The notes beneath the pieces were generated by a model. The model searched no databases, was not told the origin of the DNA, and was given only the letters and a program-made list of their open reading frames with translations. 39,579 bases of DNA from an uncultured Pseudomonadota bacterium (lineage in GTDB: Bacteria > Pseudomonadota > Alphaproteobacteria > Rs-D84), in NCBI GenBank assembly GCA_902776515.1, contig CACYQE010000006.1, positions 1 to 39,579 on the forward strand, read 5' to 3'. Numbering within the stretch: the stretch's first letter is position 1; each line of letters begins with the position of its first letter. Positions 26,288 to 35,092 of the stretch are shown one piece after another. The position numbers were made by a program, and so were the translations under genes.

Positions 26288-27877
26288 ATGAACAAACTTT
26301 TAAAATTTATCTGTCTGGGTGCTTTGTTGGCTGGTTGTGCTGGCACCGGCAATCGGTGGTATTCCGCATCCGAAAAAGAAGCTGTTTCGACACCTGCGAT
26401 GTTGCAATATGGTTCATATTCGGCAAATATGTACGGCACAGCGGGTCAATCGCACAAAATTGCGGTTTTGTTACCGACATCGGGTAAAAATGCAATTGTC
26501 GGGCAATCAATTCGTCCTGCGATTGAAATGGCGGCAATGGAATTTGCCCCGGACGGATTACAAATAAACTTTTTTGATACTGGAAACGGAAACCCGACCG
26601 AGGTCATAGCCCGTGCATTGGATACAGACCCCGATATCATCATTGGACCAGTATTTGCAGAAAATGCCAAAACCATACGTGCATTAAAACCATCCTATTT
26701 ACCAGTATTATCGTTTACATCTGATATATCAGCCGTTGGTGACGGGGTGATGAGTATGTCTCTTATGCCAACAAATACAATCGAAGCGATAATGCAACGT
26801 ATGAAACAAAACGGTTCTGAAAAATTTATAATAATAGCCCCGGACAGCCAATCCGGTCATATTATGGCGGGTATAGCCAAAAGTTTGAACGGAACATATA
26901 ACTTGGAAAATACCGGTGTGTTCTTTTATACCGAAGGTAACAGTGAATCTTTGCGTGCAACAACTATGGCGGCTGCTATGTATACGCCACGCAATGCCGC
27001 GAACACACGTGCCAAGGAAATTTTATCTGATATATTAAATCACGAAGAACTTTCCGGGACTGAACGCGTGTCCATCGCAAATCAACTTGAACACATAAAA
27101 AAACGGGATACATTGGGTGAAATTCCTTATGATTCTGTATTATTCCTTGGTAACGGGCACGATACAAAATCATTGGCATCATTTATGCGGTATTTTGATA
27201 TAGGTGTTCACGATGCAAAATTTTATGGAACATCCTTGTGGGAAGGTGGCGATATGGAATCAGATATCACCATGACAGGTTCTGAATTTGCCACATTACC
27301 GGAAATTCCAACAAGATTTTCTGAATCATATCAAAACGCTACTGGAATTGCGGCCCCACGCATGGCGGCAATCGGATACGATGCAACAATGCTGGCCATA
27401 GATGCAATTTATTCTAATGATGACATATCTGGCAAGTTATTGAATCAAAGTGGATATATCGGAACAAACGGATTATTCAGATTGCGTCCAAACGGTTCAA
27501 ACGAACGTGCGTTACAAATCGCCAGGCTAAATGGTGACAACACCGTCACTGTGATAAAAAAGCCCGCCGAAACATTTATTGAATCAATGTATTCTTTGAA
27601 TTCTAACAATATAACACCGGCCGAAAGTATGTCATTAAATACACCAGGGGTAAATCCGAACAAATACCTTGATTTGCCGGAAAGATTACGCAAAAAATAT
27701 CGTTCTAAAACATACGGTGCAAATTATACCCCGGCAATCACAACCCCGGAATTACCGGCTGTAACGGTGTTACCCGAAGATGACAGTGACGTTTCTGTAA
27801 CGGCCGAAAACTATGAACCGGTAAAACTGGAAAGCGTCAGCCGGAATTATATAGAATCAACAGAAATAATAGAATAA
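26288..27877 (+). CDS. LpoA-like penicillin-binding protein activator (lipoprotein)
   Basis: A predicted 529-residue lipoprotein: a short basic start, a hydrophobic core and the lipobox LAGC. The body is a periplasmic-binding-protein type 1 fold (HKIAVLLPTSGKNAIVGQSIRPA, FFDTGNGNPTEV, IIIGPVFAENAKTI, LSFTSD), as in alphaproteobacterial penicillin-binding protein activators. E. coli LpoA stimulates PBP1A at the outer membrane; the divergent rsmI supports the assignment. A Pro/Thr-rich C-terminal extension of about 100 residues follows. The start at 26288 gives the best signal sequence; in-frame ATGs at 26267 and 26279 are possible and none has a clear ribosome site. Confidence 0.8.
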   Translation: MNKLLKFICLGALLAGCAGTGNRWYSASEKEAVSTPAMLQYGSYSANMYGTAGQSHKIAVLLPTSGKNAIVGQSIRPAIEMAAMEFAPDGLQINFFDTGNGNPTEVIARALDTDPDIIIGPVFAENAKTIRALKPSYLPVLSFTSDISAVGDGVMSMSLMPTNTIEAIMQRMKQNGSEKFIIIAPDSQSGHIMAGIAKSLNGTYNLENTGVFFYTEGNSESLRATTMAAAMYTPRNAANTRAKEILSDILNHEELSGTERVSIANQLEHIKKRDTLGEIPYDSVLFLGNGHDTKSLASFMRYFDIGVHDAKFYGTSLWEGGDMESDITMTGSEFATLPEIPTRFSESYQNATGIAAPRMAAIGYDATMLAIDAIYSNDDISGKLLNQSGYIGTNGLFRLRPNGSNERALQIARLNGDNTVTVIKKPAETFIESMYSLNSNNITPAESMSLNTPGVNPNKYLDLPERLRKKYRSKTYGANYTPAITTPELPAVTVLPEDDSDVSVTAENYEPVKLESVSRNYIESTEIIE

Positions 27878-27892
27878 TCAAAGGGGAAAAAT

Positions 27893-28147
27893 ATGAAAAG
27901 AGAATATAAAATACTGATTACGTGTTTTGTTATCACAATTATCACGTCAATTTTAACATCTTTTTTAACAACTAAATTTTACCTTGCGAAAACAGATGGT
28001 GAATATATTGAAATGTGCAAAAACAACCAAAAGCCAGATGAACACGGCTGTTGCCCGGGTGAAACATATACAGATATGAAAGACGAAGGTTTTAATTGTT
28101 GTCCGAATGATGGTGGTGATTGTTTTCCACCAATCAATAAAAACTAG
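27893..28147 (+). CDS. Small membrane-anchored cysteine-rich protein
   Basis: An 84-residue protein with one N-terminal hydrophobic helix (about residues 7-31, preceded by MKREYK, so probably type II with the C-terminus outside). A short domain follows with six cysteines as C42, C53-C54, C69-C70 and C77: C-x10-CC-x14-CC-x6-C. Two CCP motifs and a GGDCFPP ending give it a toxin-like, disulfide-knot look, but no family is recognised. An AAAGGGG site precedes the ATG. It lies 15 bases after the LpoA-like gene, so it is probably co-transcribed, and overlaps the converging pyk stop by four bases. Confidence 0.7.
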   Translation: MKREYKILITCFVITIITSILTSFLTTKFYLAKTDGEYIEMCKNNQKPDEHGCCPGETYTDMKDEGFNCCPNDGGDCFPPINKN

Positions 28148-29514
28148 TCTAACTTTCTTAAACTGATTTTATCTTCATCAACAATAACTAAATTTCCGGA
28201 TGTTATTCCAACACTGCGTGCGGCGTTAAAAGCATCACGCGGTGCAAATAGGTCCGGTTCATACATCGGAATAACCCCACGCGACAAACACAGTTGATTA
28301 GCAATCAGCATATTATCGCACACCGCGATAATAGGTATATCAGAACGCCGGCACGATATTTGTGTTGCGGTGTTTGTATCACGAGCAAAAACAATTATCG
28401 CAACCGCTTTGTTCAAAAAAGCCATAGAAGAAACAGAACGCGACCAATCGTTTTCTGGGGCATTTTCAACACGCAACCAATCATAAGGATTGTGTAACGC
28501 ATCCTCATCAGAATAAGTCATTATTTTATTCATTGTTTCAATAACATTCAACGGATTTGAACCAATTGTCGTTTCTTCGGATGTCATACCCGCATCGGCA
28601 CGCAAATAAGAAGTGTTTGCAACATCACTTATTTCGGCCCTTGTTGGAAATTCACTGTTTACCATTGTTCCCAACATTTGTGTTGCCATTATAACAGGTC
28701 GGTTTAATTTTCTGCATTCACGAATTATATGACGTGAAATGGCCGGCACCCGTTCAAACGGTAATTCAACCGCCAAATCACCACGTGCAATCATTATTCC
28801 ATCCGCCGCAGATGCAATTTCTGACAACCTGTCAACTGCATTTCCGCGTTCTATTTTTGCCATGATTTTAATTGGATACGAAACACGCTGGGTAATAAAA
28901 TCACGAACTTCGGCAATATCTTCGGGACGTTGCACAAAAGAAACAGCCACCCAATCAGGCTGTTTGGTTAACGCATATTCCAAATCCGCCCTGTCCTTTT
29001 CGGTTAAAACAGATGTTTCTACATTCGTATCCGGCAAATTAAATCCACGTCGTGACCATATTTCTGTTCCACGTATAACGGTTGCCTGAACAGATGTTGG
29101 TTCCGCGGATACAACCTGCATTTCAATTTTTCCATCATTTAATAAAATGCGTTCGCCCGGTTTTAACGACCTTAATACATCTGCATCCGGCAAACAAACA
29201 CGTTTTGAATCCCCTGGTTTTGGATTGGAATCAAAGGTAAAAATCTGACCCGGGACCAATGGATATTTTTCTTCGGTTTTAAAAACACCTATACGATGTT
29301 TCGGGCCTTGTAAATCAATCATTATTGCCACAGGTTTATTTAATTCAGTTGATATTTCACGAATGATATCTATTTTGTGCCCTTGGGTTTCGCCCGTATC
29401 ATGACTAAAATTCAAACGGCAAACATCAACACCCGCCAAAATCATTTGACGTAAAATATCTTTGCTTTCACAGCTTGGGCCAATTGATGCAACAATTTTG
29501 GTAAATCTGTCCAT
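28144..29514 (-). CDS. pyk: Pyruvate kinase
   Basis: A 456-residue glycolytic enzyme making ATP and pyruvate from PEP and ADP. Seen: VASIGPSCES, CRLNFSHDTGE (phosphate and K+ site), MIDLQGPKHRIG, the catalytic Lys in IKIMAKIERGNAVDRL, GIMIARGDLAVELPFERVP with the metal-binding acids, and MATQMLGTMVNSEFPTRAEISDVAN. The usual DAVMLSGETA segment reads DAGMTSEETTIG here. Slightly short for the family. Its promoter is face to face with that of gapR. Confidence 0.95.
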   Translation of the reverse strand: MDRFTKIVASIGPSCESKDILRQMILAGVDVCRLNFSHDTGETQGHKIDIIREISTELNKPVAIMIDLQGPKHRIGVFKTEEKYPLVPGQIFTFDSNPKPGDSKRVCLPDADVLRSLKPGERILLNDGKIEMQVVSAEPTSVQATVIRGTEIWSRRGFNLPDTNVETSVLTEKDRADLEYALTKQPDWVAVSFVQRPEDIAEVRDFITQRVSYPIKIMAKIERGNAVDRLSEIASAADGIMIARGDLAVELPFERVPAISRHIIRECRKLNRPVIMATQMLGTMVNSEFPTRAEISDVANTSYLRADAGMTSEETTIGSNPLNVIETMNKIMTYSDEDALHNPYDWLRVENAPENDWSRSVSSMAFLNKAVAIIVFARDTNTATQISCRRSDIPIIAVCDNMLIANQLCLSRGVIPMYEPDLFAPRDAFNAARSVGITSGNLVIVDEDKISLRKLD

Positions 29515-29536
29515 TTTTACATTCTCTTCCGACTTT

Positions 29537-29565
29537 TTGTTGATTTTTACGATTTATGGTATATC
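29537..29565 (+). promoter_or_regulatory. Promoter of gapR
   Basis: -35 TTGTTG (29537-29542), a 17-base spacer and -10 TATATC (29560-29565). The -35 hexamer is the same as at typA. Confidence 0.5.
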
Positions 29566-29570
29566 ATAAA
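29553..29570. repeat. Dyad over the overlapping gapR and pyk -10 boxes
   Basis: Six-base arms TTTATG and CATAAA flank GTATAT. The dyad is centred on the overlapping -10 boxes of the two divergent promoters. Confidence 0.5.
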
Positions 29571-29586
29571 AAGCGGACATAAACAA
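29558..29586 (-). promoter_or_regulatory. Promoter of pyk
   Basis: Minus strand: -35 TTGTTT (29581-29586), a 17-base spacer and -10 TATACC (29558-29563), which overlaps the gapR -10. Confidence 0.5.
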
Positions 29587-29599
29587 GGGGAAAAGAAAT

Positions 29600-29848
29600 A
29601 TGAAAAACGCAAACCATGGTGCAATTGACAATCAACAATTGCTTAGCATTATCGAAAGAATTGAAAAATTAAACGAAGATGCCGCCGCTATTGCTGCAGA
29701 TGTCAAAGAAATTTACAGCGAAGCAAAATCCGCAGGATTTGATCCAAAATATATTCGCCAAATGATACGTTTACGTAAAATGGACCCTGACGAATTGGAT
29801 GAAACAGACGAATTAACCCAAATGTACAGAAACGCACTGGGGTTATAA
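29600..29848 (+). CDS. gapR: GapR-like DUF2312 nucleoid protein
   Basis: An 82-residue protein of the DUF2312/GapR family, nearly confined to Alphaproteobacteria. In Caulobacter GapR binds over-twisted, AT-rich DNA ahead of forks and RNA polymerase and stimulates gyrase and topoisomerase IV. Seen: an N-terminal helix LLSIIERIEKLNEDAAAIAADVKEIYSEAK, then AGFDPKYIRQMIRLRKMDPDE, the conserved DNA-contact region, and a short C-terminal helix (LTQMYRNALGL). AAGGGG ribosome site. It has its own promoter and may be co-transcribed with the next two genes. Confidence 0.9.
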   Translation: MKNANHGAIDNQQLLSIIERIEKLNEDAAAIAADVKEIYSEAKSAGFDPKYIRQMIRLRKMDPDELDETDELTQMYRNALGL

Positions 29849-29852
29849 TTGT

Positions 29853-30167
29853 ATGAAGAGATTTACCAAAACCGTTGAAAATTTTACATGCACCCATTGT
29901 GGTGCAACGGTTTTTGGTAATGGGTATACCAATCATTGTCCCAAATGTTTGTGGTCAAAACACGTGGATAATAATCCCGGTGACCGGGCATCAAAATGTG
30001 GCGGAATGATGTATCCTGTATCCGCAGAACCCACAGGTGACCGATTTATAATAACGCATAAATGTGAAAAATGCGGGAAAACAATACGCCAACACTCATC
30101 ACCAGATGACGACATAAATGCAATAATTGAATTATCTATAAACAATGAATTTATATTCGGTAAGTAA
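29853..30167 (+). CDS. RNHCP-domain protein
   Basis: A 104-residue protein with the RNHCP-type domain. Two zinc-finger-like Cys pairs stand at the start (CTHCG) and in the motif TNHCPKCLWSKHVD followed by NPGDRASKCGG; a second CEKCG lies near the C-terminus. Function of the family is not established; nucleic-acid binding is a guess. It starts four bases after gapR stops and its last 23 bases overlap the start of comEC, so the three genes are tightly coupled. Confidence 0.8.
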   Translation: MKRFTKTVENFTCTHCGATVFGNGYTNHCPKCLWSKHVDNNPGDRASKCGGMMYPVSAEPTGDRFIITHKCEKCGKTIRQHSSPDDDINAIIELSINNEFIFGK

Positions 30168-32118
30168 AGAATATTTTAACCGGGTTTATAATTGGATAAA
30201 ACTGCAAAAAACAAATTTATTTCTGTGGTCCCCTATTATTATGGCGTTTGGTATGGGACTTTATTTTACGGTTTTTAATGAACCGAATATAATCCTGCTA
30301 ATTTTATCTTTGGTTTTCGGAATTTGTGGATTTAGCATATTTCATAAAAAGTCATTAATTATAATTTTATCATGCTTTGCATTTGGTTTTGGATATGCGG
30401 GAATTTACTCTCATCTTAAAAACACACAACAAATTTCACATGATATACATAACCTGGAAATTGTTGGAACAGTCACAAAACTTGAACACGCTGGCGATAA
30501 ATTAAGAATTTTTTTGAACACCGATAAATACGGCAAAATACGTGTATCAAGCAAAGATAACCCGGAAATAAATATTGGTGACACAATCTCTGGGGCGGGC
30601 GGTTTATTTAGGCCATCGCCTGCATATATGCCACAAACATTTGATTTTGCACGTTGGGCTTACTTTAATGGCATAACCGCCACAGGATATATAAATCATC
30701 CAACCGTTATTAACACCAAAACAAACAAAAACTTTAATCATATACGCTGGAAAATTCATACCGAATCAAAATCTTTTCTAACCGATGCCCTGATTTTAGG
30801 CTATCAAAAAACATTGCCACCCGAACATCGCGATATTTGGACCCAAAATGGTATAGCACACATCTGGTCAATCAGCGGATTTCATTTGACACTTTTATCA
30901 GGATGGTTTTTGGCGTTATTTTACATTATTTTCAGATGTATTCCGAAAATAACCAAACGTGTCCCGGCACGTATTCCTGCAGCCATTTGTGCATGGGTAT
31001 GTTTGATTGGTTATGTTGCATTATCTGGTTCTGGGATTGCAACTTTGCGGTCCTTTGTTATGGCCACACTTGTTATGGTTGCATTTATTTTAGGACGAAA
31101 CATTATATCATTACGCACAGTCTGTATGGCCTTTCTCGTTTTGATTTTAATAAATCCACATTACATTATGACGGCCGGTTTTCAACTCTCGTTTGCGGCT
31201 ATATTTGGCTTGGTTTGGTTGTGGACAGATTTAAAACCAACCCTGCCTACAAACAAGGCATTAAAATATCTGTATGCAACAATTTTAACTGCATTGACCG
31301 CAACCATATTTACCACCCCGTTTATTATTGCACATTTTAATTCAATTCCTCTTTATGGTTTGATTGGCAACCTTGTGTTTTTACCGATATTTTCTTTTGT
31401 TATAATGCCACTGGTTTTTATTGGAACGATATGTGCCTTGGTTGGCATCAACGCACCAATTGAATTTACCCATCAAATATATGACAAGTTATTAGACTTT
31501 GCGACCAGTATAACCAAATTACCCTGGTCAAATATATCGACAGGGAATCTTACAAACACAGCCCTTGTTTTATTTATTCTGGGGTTTGCGTTTTTGATAT
31601 TTATAAAAAACGATGATATGTTTAAGCATATCGTTACGCGACATATAAACGTGGCTTTTGCTATTGTATTTTGTGCAATGGGGATATTTACAGCCGCCAT
31701 AACCCCACGACCAATATTTTATATAACGCCCGACAAAAACCTAATTGGATATATCCAAGATGGAAAATTGAAATTTAATAAAACCAAAGATAGTAATAAT
31801 TACTTTGCTTTTGAAACATGGAAAAAATCAAATCAGGAACCAACTGATACACCAAACATAAAGCTTAACAAAACCCGCGGCATAAACGAAATTAAAACAC
31901 CAAAATGGACGTTGGTTTACGCACAACGATTTATGCCATTGTCAAAAAACATTATTTCGTGGTGTAATAATCCAGATATAAAATTTATCGCATCTTATTT
32001 TGATATAACATCAAGTAAATGTAAAAACAAAATAATTTCTGGGTGTGGTGTTATATATAAATCAGGCAAAATAAAATACATAAACACTAATCGTTTGTGG
32101 CATAATCCGCGGCCATAA
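30145..32118 (+). CDS. comEC: ComEC/Rec2-family DNA uptake membrane protein
   Basis: A 657-residue polytopic inner-membrane protein. It has N-terminal hydrophobic segments, then an OB-like DUF4131 region (IVGTVTKLEHAGDKLRI, GDTISGAGG), then the Competence domain with the signature GIAHIWSISGFHLTLLSGW near residue 240, ALSGSGIATLRSFVMA and GFQLSFAAIFGL. ComEC forms the channel for single-stranded DNA in natural transformation. The C-terminal part has no HxHxDH metallo-beta-lactamase motif and is short. The 5' end overlaps the RNHCP gene and the 3' end overlaps the converging truA by 32 bases. Confidence 0.88.
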   Translation: MNLYSVSKEYFNRVYNWIKLQKTNLFLWSPIIMAFGMGLYFTVFNEPNIILLILSLVFGICGFSIFHKKSLIIILSCFAFGFGYAGIYSHLKNTQQISHDIHNLEIVGTVTKLEHAGDKLRIFLNTDKYGKIRVSSKDNPEINIGDTISGAGGLFRPSPAYMPQTFDFARWAYFNGITATGYINHPTVINTKTNKNFNHIRWKIHTESKSFLTDALILGYQKTLPPEHRDIWTQNGIAHIWSISGFHLTLLSGWFLALFYIIFRCIPKITKRVPARIPAAICAWVCLIGYVALSGSGIATLRSFVMATLVMVAFILGRNIISLRTVCMAFLVLILINPHYIMTAGFQLSFAAIFGLVWLWTDLKPTLPTNKALKYLYATILTALTATIFTTPFIIAHFNSIPLYGLIGNLVFLPIFSFVIMPLVFIGTICALVGINAPIEFTHQIYDKLLDFATSITKLPWSNISTGNLTNTALVLFILGFAFLIFIKNDDMFKHIVTRHINVAFAIVFCAMGIFTAAITPRPIFYITPDKNLIGYIQDGKLKFNKTKDSNNYFAFETWKKSNQEPTDTPNIKLNKTRGINEIKTPKWTLVYAQRFMPLSKNIISWCNNPDIKFIASYFDITSSKCKNKIISGCGVIYKSGKIKYINTNRLWHNPRP

Positions 32119-32830
32119 AAAACAAACCGTCTGCGGGTGCGGTTGCACCGGCCGCACTGCGGTTTTTGGCTGCAAAAATATCATCTATGTCATACGGTTT
32201 TCCATGTCCAATTTCAACCAATGTTCCCACCATATTTCGAACCTGATGATGCAAAAAAGAACGTGCAGAAAATTCAAAAATGATTAAATCACCATCTGTT
32301 TTAATTTCGCAACTGTCCAAAGTTTTTATTGGACTTTTTGCTTGGCACATAGAAGCACGAAAACTTGTAAAATCGTGATTTCCAATTAACTTTTTTGCCT
32401 GAATCCGCATTGTATCAACATCCAGTTTTTTCGGAACCCACCAAACACGATTTTTATTCAAAACAGGTGCCGCCGAACGATTTAATACAACATATTTATA
32501 ATGACGTGCGACACACGAAAAACGGGCATGAAAATCATCGCTTGTTTCAACACAAGACAAAACAACCACAGGCTGATTTATCAAATAAAAATTAACTGCA
32601 CGCATAATTGTATTTGAATCAAAATCACCATCCAAATCAAAATGTGCAACCATATTAGCGGCGTGCACCCCTGCATCTGTCCGTCCCGCACCAACAATAT
32701 CAGGCCGCATGCCACAAAATTTTTCAAATGCATCTTTTAATACAGATTGCACAGACGGGCCCTGGCGGTTTTCCTGCCATCCTATTAAATTTGTTCCGTC
32801 ATATTCCAATGCAATCCTGTATCGTGTCAT
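32087..32830 (-). CDS. truA: tRNA pseudouridine38-40 synthase TruA
   Basis: A 247-residue enzyme that isomerises U38-U40 in tRNA anticodon arms. Seen: YRIALEYDGTNLIGWQ, the catalytic Asp in GAGRTDAGVHA (near residue 54), FHARFSCVARHYKYVV, and the SFLHHQVRNMVGTLVEIG motif with the conserved Arg. Full length. Third gene of a def-fmt-truA run; its start is two bases from the fmt stop. Confidence 0.95.
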   Translation of the reverse strand: MTRYRIALEYDGTNLIGWQENRQGPSVQSVLKDAFEKFCGMRPDIVGAGRTDAGVHAANMVAHFDLDGDFDSNTIMRAVNFYLINQPVVVLSCVETSDDFHARFSCVARHYKYVVLNRSAAPVLNKNRVWWVPKKLDVDTMRIQAKKLIGNHDFTSFRASMCQAKSPIKTLDSCEIKTDGDLIIFEFSARSFLHHQVRNMVGTLVEIGHGKPYDIDDIFAAKNRSAAGATAPADGLFFMAADYATND

Positions 32831-32832
32831 CT

Positions 32833-33636
32833 TTACTTACCAAATTCTATATTACTGCCATGCAAACCATTTACAAAACTTTTCCAATCCATCGGATTTT
32901 TGCCAGCCGGTTGTAAAGTCACAATTTCCAATTTGTTATCATTTAATTTTGTTTTTAATATCTTAACATCTTGACCGTTTATCTTGGTTCGACCGGCCCC
33001 CAACGCACGCACCAAGTTATGAATTTCCATTGGTGGTTTTGACCAATCTATGATTTCATCGGCCCCGGTAAATTTGCGTGTATACGTTGGATTTCCAAGC
33101 TGGGTCATTGGTGGATACATATCAGTATTTGACATATATTCATCTAACATTTCTGCACCTATTTTTGAAACCAAGGATTCAATATCAGAATTTGTATCAT
33201 CCGGACCAATTTCAAATTTGCGACACATATAAACGTCACCCGCATCCAATTCAGGGGTCACACGCATCAAACAAACACCACTTTCAGAATCGCCATTTAT
33301 AATCGCAGTTTTTATTGGTGATGGTCCGCGATACAGCGGCAACAAACTGGGGTGTATGTTTATACAAGGTGCAGATTTTAAAACATTTTCCCGCAAAATT
33401 GCACCATAGGCAACAACAACAACCATATCGGGTGAAAAATTATATTCACTTGTTTTATGATATACTGGATATCCCTTGGATTCAGCCCAAATATGAACCG
33501 GCGATTTTGTCATTATATGTTTACGCCCAACTGGTTTTGGTCCACGTGTAAAAACCGCCAAGACATCATGCTTAGCCGACACAGATTCAAAAATTGGGAC
33601 CACAAATTCGGGTGTCCCCATTAAAACAACTTTCAT
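32833..33636 (-). CDS. fmt: Methionyl-tRNA formyltransferase
   Basis: A 267-residue enzyme that formylates initiator Met-tRNA from 10-formyl-THF. Seen: VVLMGTPEFVVPI, VVVVAYGAIL, the catalytic NIHPSLLPLYRGPSPI (Asn and His; the family more often has HASLLP or HGSLLP and RGAAPI) and the catalytic Asp in ELDAGDVY. The C-terminal OB domain is short: the segment between VKILKTK and LEIVTLQPAGK is reduced, making it about 40 residues shorter than the E. coli enzyme. The frame is intact. It overlaps def by four bases, the usual partner. Confidence 0.93.
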   Translation of the reverse strand: MKVVLMGTPEFVVPIFESVSAKHDVLAVFTRGPKPVGRKHIMTKSPVHIWAESKGYPVYHKTSEYNFSPDMVVVVAYGAILRENVLKSAPCINIHPSLLPLYRGPSPIKTAIINGDSESGVCLMRVTPELDAGDVYMCRKFEIGPDDTNSDIESLVSKIGAEMLDEYMSNTDMYPPMTQLGNPTYTRKFTGADEIIDWSKPPMEIHNLVRALGAGRTKINGQDVKILKTKLNDNKLEIVTLQPAGKNPMDWKSFVNGLHGSNIEFGK

Positions 33637-34133
33637 TTGTGCCGCCTTACCTTACGCATAACCATCTCACGCTTTACGGGCGATAAATAATCGATAAACA
33701 AAACACCATCCAAATGATCCGTTTCGTGTTGAATAATGCGGGCGGGCAAACCAGACATTTCCGCCGCACAGGGATGCCCCTGTTCATCAATCCATTCAAC
33801 AGTAACAGAATCAGGCCGCGAAACATTTGCAAAAACCGGTAAATTATCGGGCCCCAACACCGACAAACACCCTTCTTCCATAATAACAGTCTTGGTGCCA
33901 CGACCGGTGATTTTTGGATTTACCATCTTAAAAACTTCCCCTGAATCGGGGTTCATCATCACTAAAAAACGTTTTGTTATACCAACCTGGGGGGCGGCAA
34001 GCCCAACACCATTTTGTTCCGCCATCATTTTGACCATTTCATCCATCGCAGACAAAACATCAGGTGTGATTTCGTCAACAGGTTCACACTTTTCACGCAA
34101 AACTAAATCGCCACAAAGTTTCATTTGCAACAT
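33633..34133 (-). CDS. def: Peptide deformylase
   Basis: A 166-residue metallo-enzyme removing the N-formyl group from nascent proteins. The three family motifs are present: GVGLAAPQVG (residues 42-51), EEGCLSV with the metal-binding Cys, and QHETDHLDG with the two metal His and the catalytic Glu. The start at 34133 has AAAGGA seven bases upstream; ATG at 34124 is an alternative. It heads the def-fmt-truA operon and is divergent from rmuC. Confidence 0.96.
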   Translation of the reverse strand: MLQMKLCGDLVLREKCEPVDEITPDVLSAMDEMVKMMAEQNGVGLAAPQVGITKRFLVMMNPDSGEVFKMVNPKITGRGTKTVIMEEGCLSVLGPDNLPVFANVSRPDSVTVEWIDEQGHPCAAEMSGLPARIIQHETDHLDGVLFIDYLSPVKREMVMRKVRRHK

Positions 34134-34152
34134 TTTTAAATCCTTTTATAAT
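34125..34152 (+). promoter_or_regulatory. Promoter of rmuC
   Basis: -35 TTGCAA (34125-34130), a 16-base spacer and a perfect -10 TATAAT (34147-34152). The -35 lies inside the first codons of the divergent def gene. Confidence 0.55.
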
Positions 34153-34153
34153 A

Positions 34154-34181
34154 AATATAGCAAAGGAATTGGAAATGACAA
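34154..34181 (-). promoter_or_regulatory. Promoter of def-fmt-truA
   Basis: Minus strand: -35 TTGTCA (34176-34181), a 16-base spacer and -10 TATATT (34154-34159). The -35 lies inside the first codons of rmuC. Confidence 0.5.
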
Positions 34182-35053
34182 CTTATATTTTGATTGCGAT
34201 GTTGGGAATTGTGATAATTATGCTGTTCGTGTTATTGATGCGGCCGGCAACGGTTGACATATCCCCATTGCGGGAAGATAATACCCGTCTGCGGGAACGA
34301 TTGGCGGAACGACTTGGTGCATTGGCACAAAATGCGACCGAATTAAAAAATATCAGTGCGGATATCGCAAATTTTAAAAACATCCTTATGGGCAACAAAC
34401 AGGCACGCGGAACATTCGGCGAAAGACAATTAGAAGATTTGGTTGCGGATATTATGCCCCCGGAATCCTACGCCTTTCAAAGTGTTCTGGAAACGGGTGT
34501 TCGTCCTGATTGTATTATCAAATTGCCCTATCCCCCTGGTGATATGGTGATTGACAGCAAATTCCCGCTGGAATCATATAATCGTATGATAGAAAGTGAT
34601 GACAATGGCATGTATCACAAACAATTTGAATTAGATGTCCGCAAACATATTGATGCAATCGCCGAAAAGTATATTATTGCCGGCGTAACCGCCGAAACAG
34701 CAATGATGTTTATTGCATCTGAATCCATATTCGAAACACTGCACCGTGAATTTCCGAATACAATAGAATATGCCGCGAAAAAGAAGGTGTTTATTGTATC
34801 ACCTGCAACATTGTGGGCAACGTTAAACACTGTACGTGCGGTATTATCAGACATAAAGATAAAGCGGGTTGCTGGCCAAATCAAAAAAGAATTGGATTTA
34901 TTACTGACCGATTTATCACGATTGTCCGAACGTGCCACACGCGTTCAACAGCACTTTAATTTGGCACAAACAGATATAGAACAGTTGCAAACATCAATCA
35001 ATAAAATATCCCCCCGTGCCGAAAAAATAAAAGATTTAGATTTTGATAAATAA
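34175..35053 (+). CDS. rmuC: DNA recombination protein RmuC family
   Basis: A 292-residue RmuC-family protein with an N-terminal membrane helix (YILIAMLGIVIIMLFVLL), a coiled coil around residues 30-70, then the nuclease-like core GNKQARGTFGERQLEDLV, PDCIIKLPYPPGDMVIDSKFPLESY and FIASESIFETLH, and a C-terminal coiled coil. E. coli RmuC limits inversions at short inverted repeats; this form is much shorter, mainly in the coiled coils. Start: a TTG at 34169 is in frame, but AAAGGA is spaced correctly for the ATG at 34175. Confidence 0.88.
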   Translation: MTTYILIAMLGIVIIMLFVLLMRPATVDISPLREDNTRLRERLAERLGALAQNATELKNISADIANFKNILMGNKQARGTFGERQLEDLVADIMPPESYAFQSVLETGVRPDCIIKLPYPPGDMVIDSKFPLESYNRMIESDDNGMYHKQFELDVRKHIDAIAEKYIIAGVTAETAMMFIASESIFETLHREFPNTIEYAAKKKVFIVSPATLWATLNTVRAVLSDIKIKRVAGQIKKELDLLLTDLSRLSERATRVQQHFNLAQTDIEQLQTSINKISPRAEKIKDLDFDK

Positions 35054-35055
35054 CA

Positions 35056-35077
35056 AACGGGTGCAATCGCACCCGTT
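35056..35077. terminator. Hairpin between rmuC and the HAD gene
   Basis: A nine-base stem AACGGGTGC / GCACCCGTT with an AATC loop lies between convergent genes. It lacks a long T run on either side, so termination may be weak. Confidence 0.6.
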
Positions 35078-35078
35078 A

Positions 35079-35092
35079 ACTAACCACTTACT
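35079..35092 (+). repeat. Two heptamers related to ACTAAYY
   Basis: ACTAACC then ACTTACT follow right after the hairpin. The first ten bases (ACTAACCACT) are identical to the start of the repeat after the ruvC/yebC terminator; here too the repeat runs into the stop codon of a minus-strand gene. Confidence 0.45.

Noticed and set aside
32833..33636. In-frame deletion in the C-terminal domain of fmt
   Set aside because: The enzyme is short, but the frame is intact and the gap falls in a variable loop, so lineage variation is as likely as damage.
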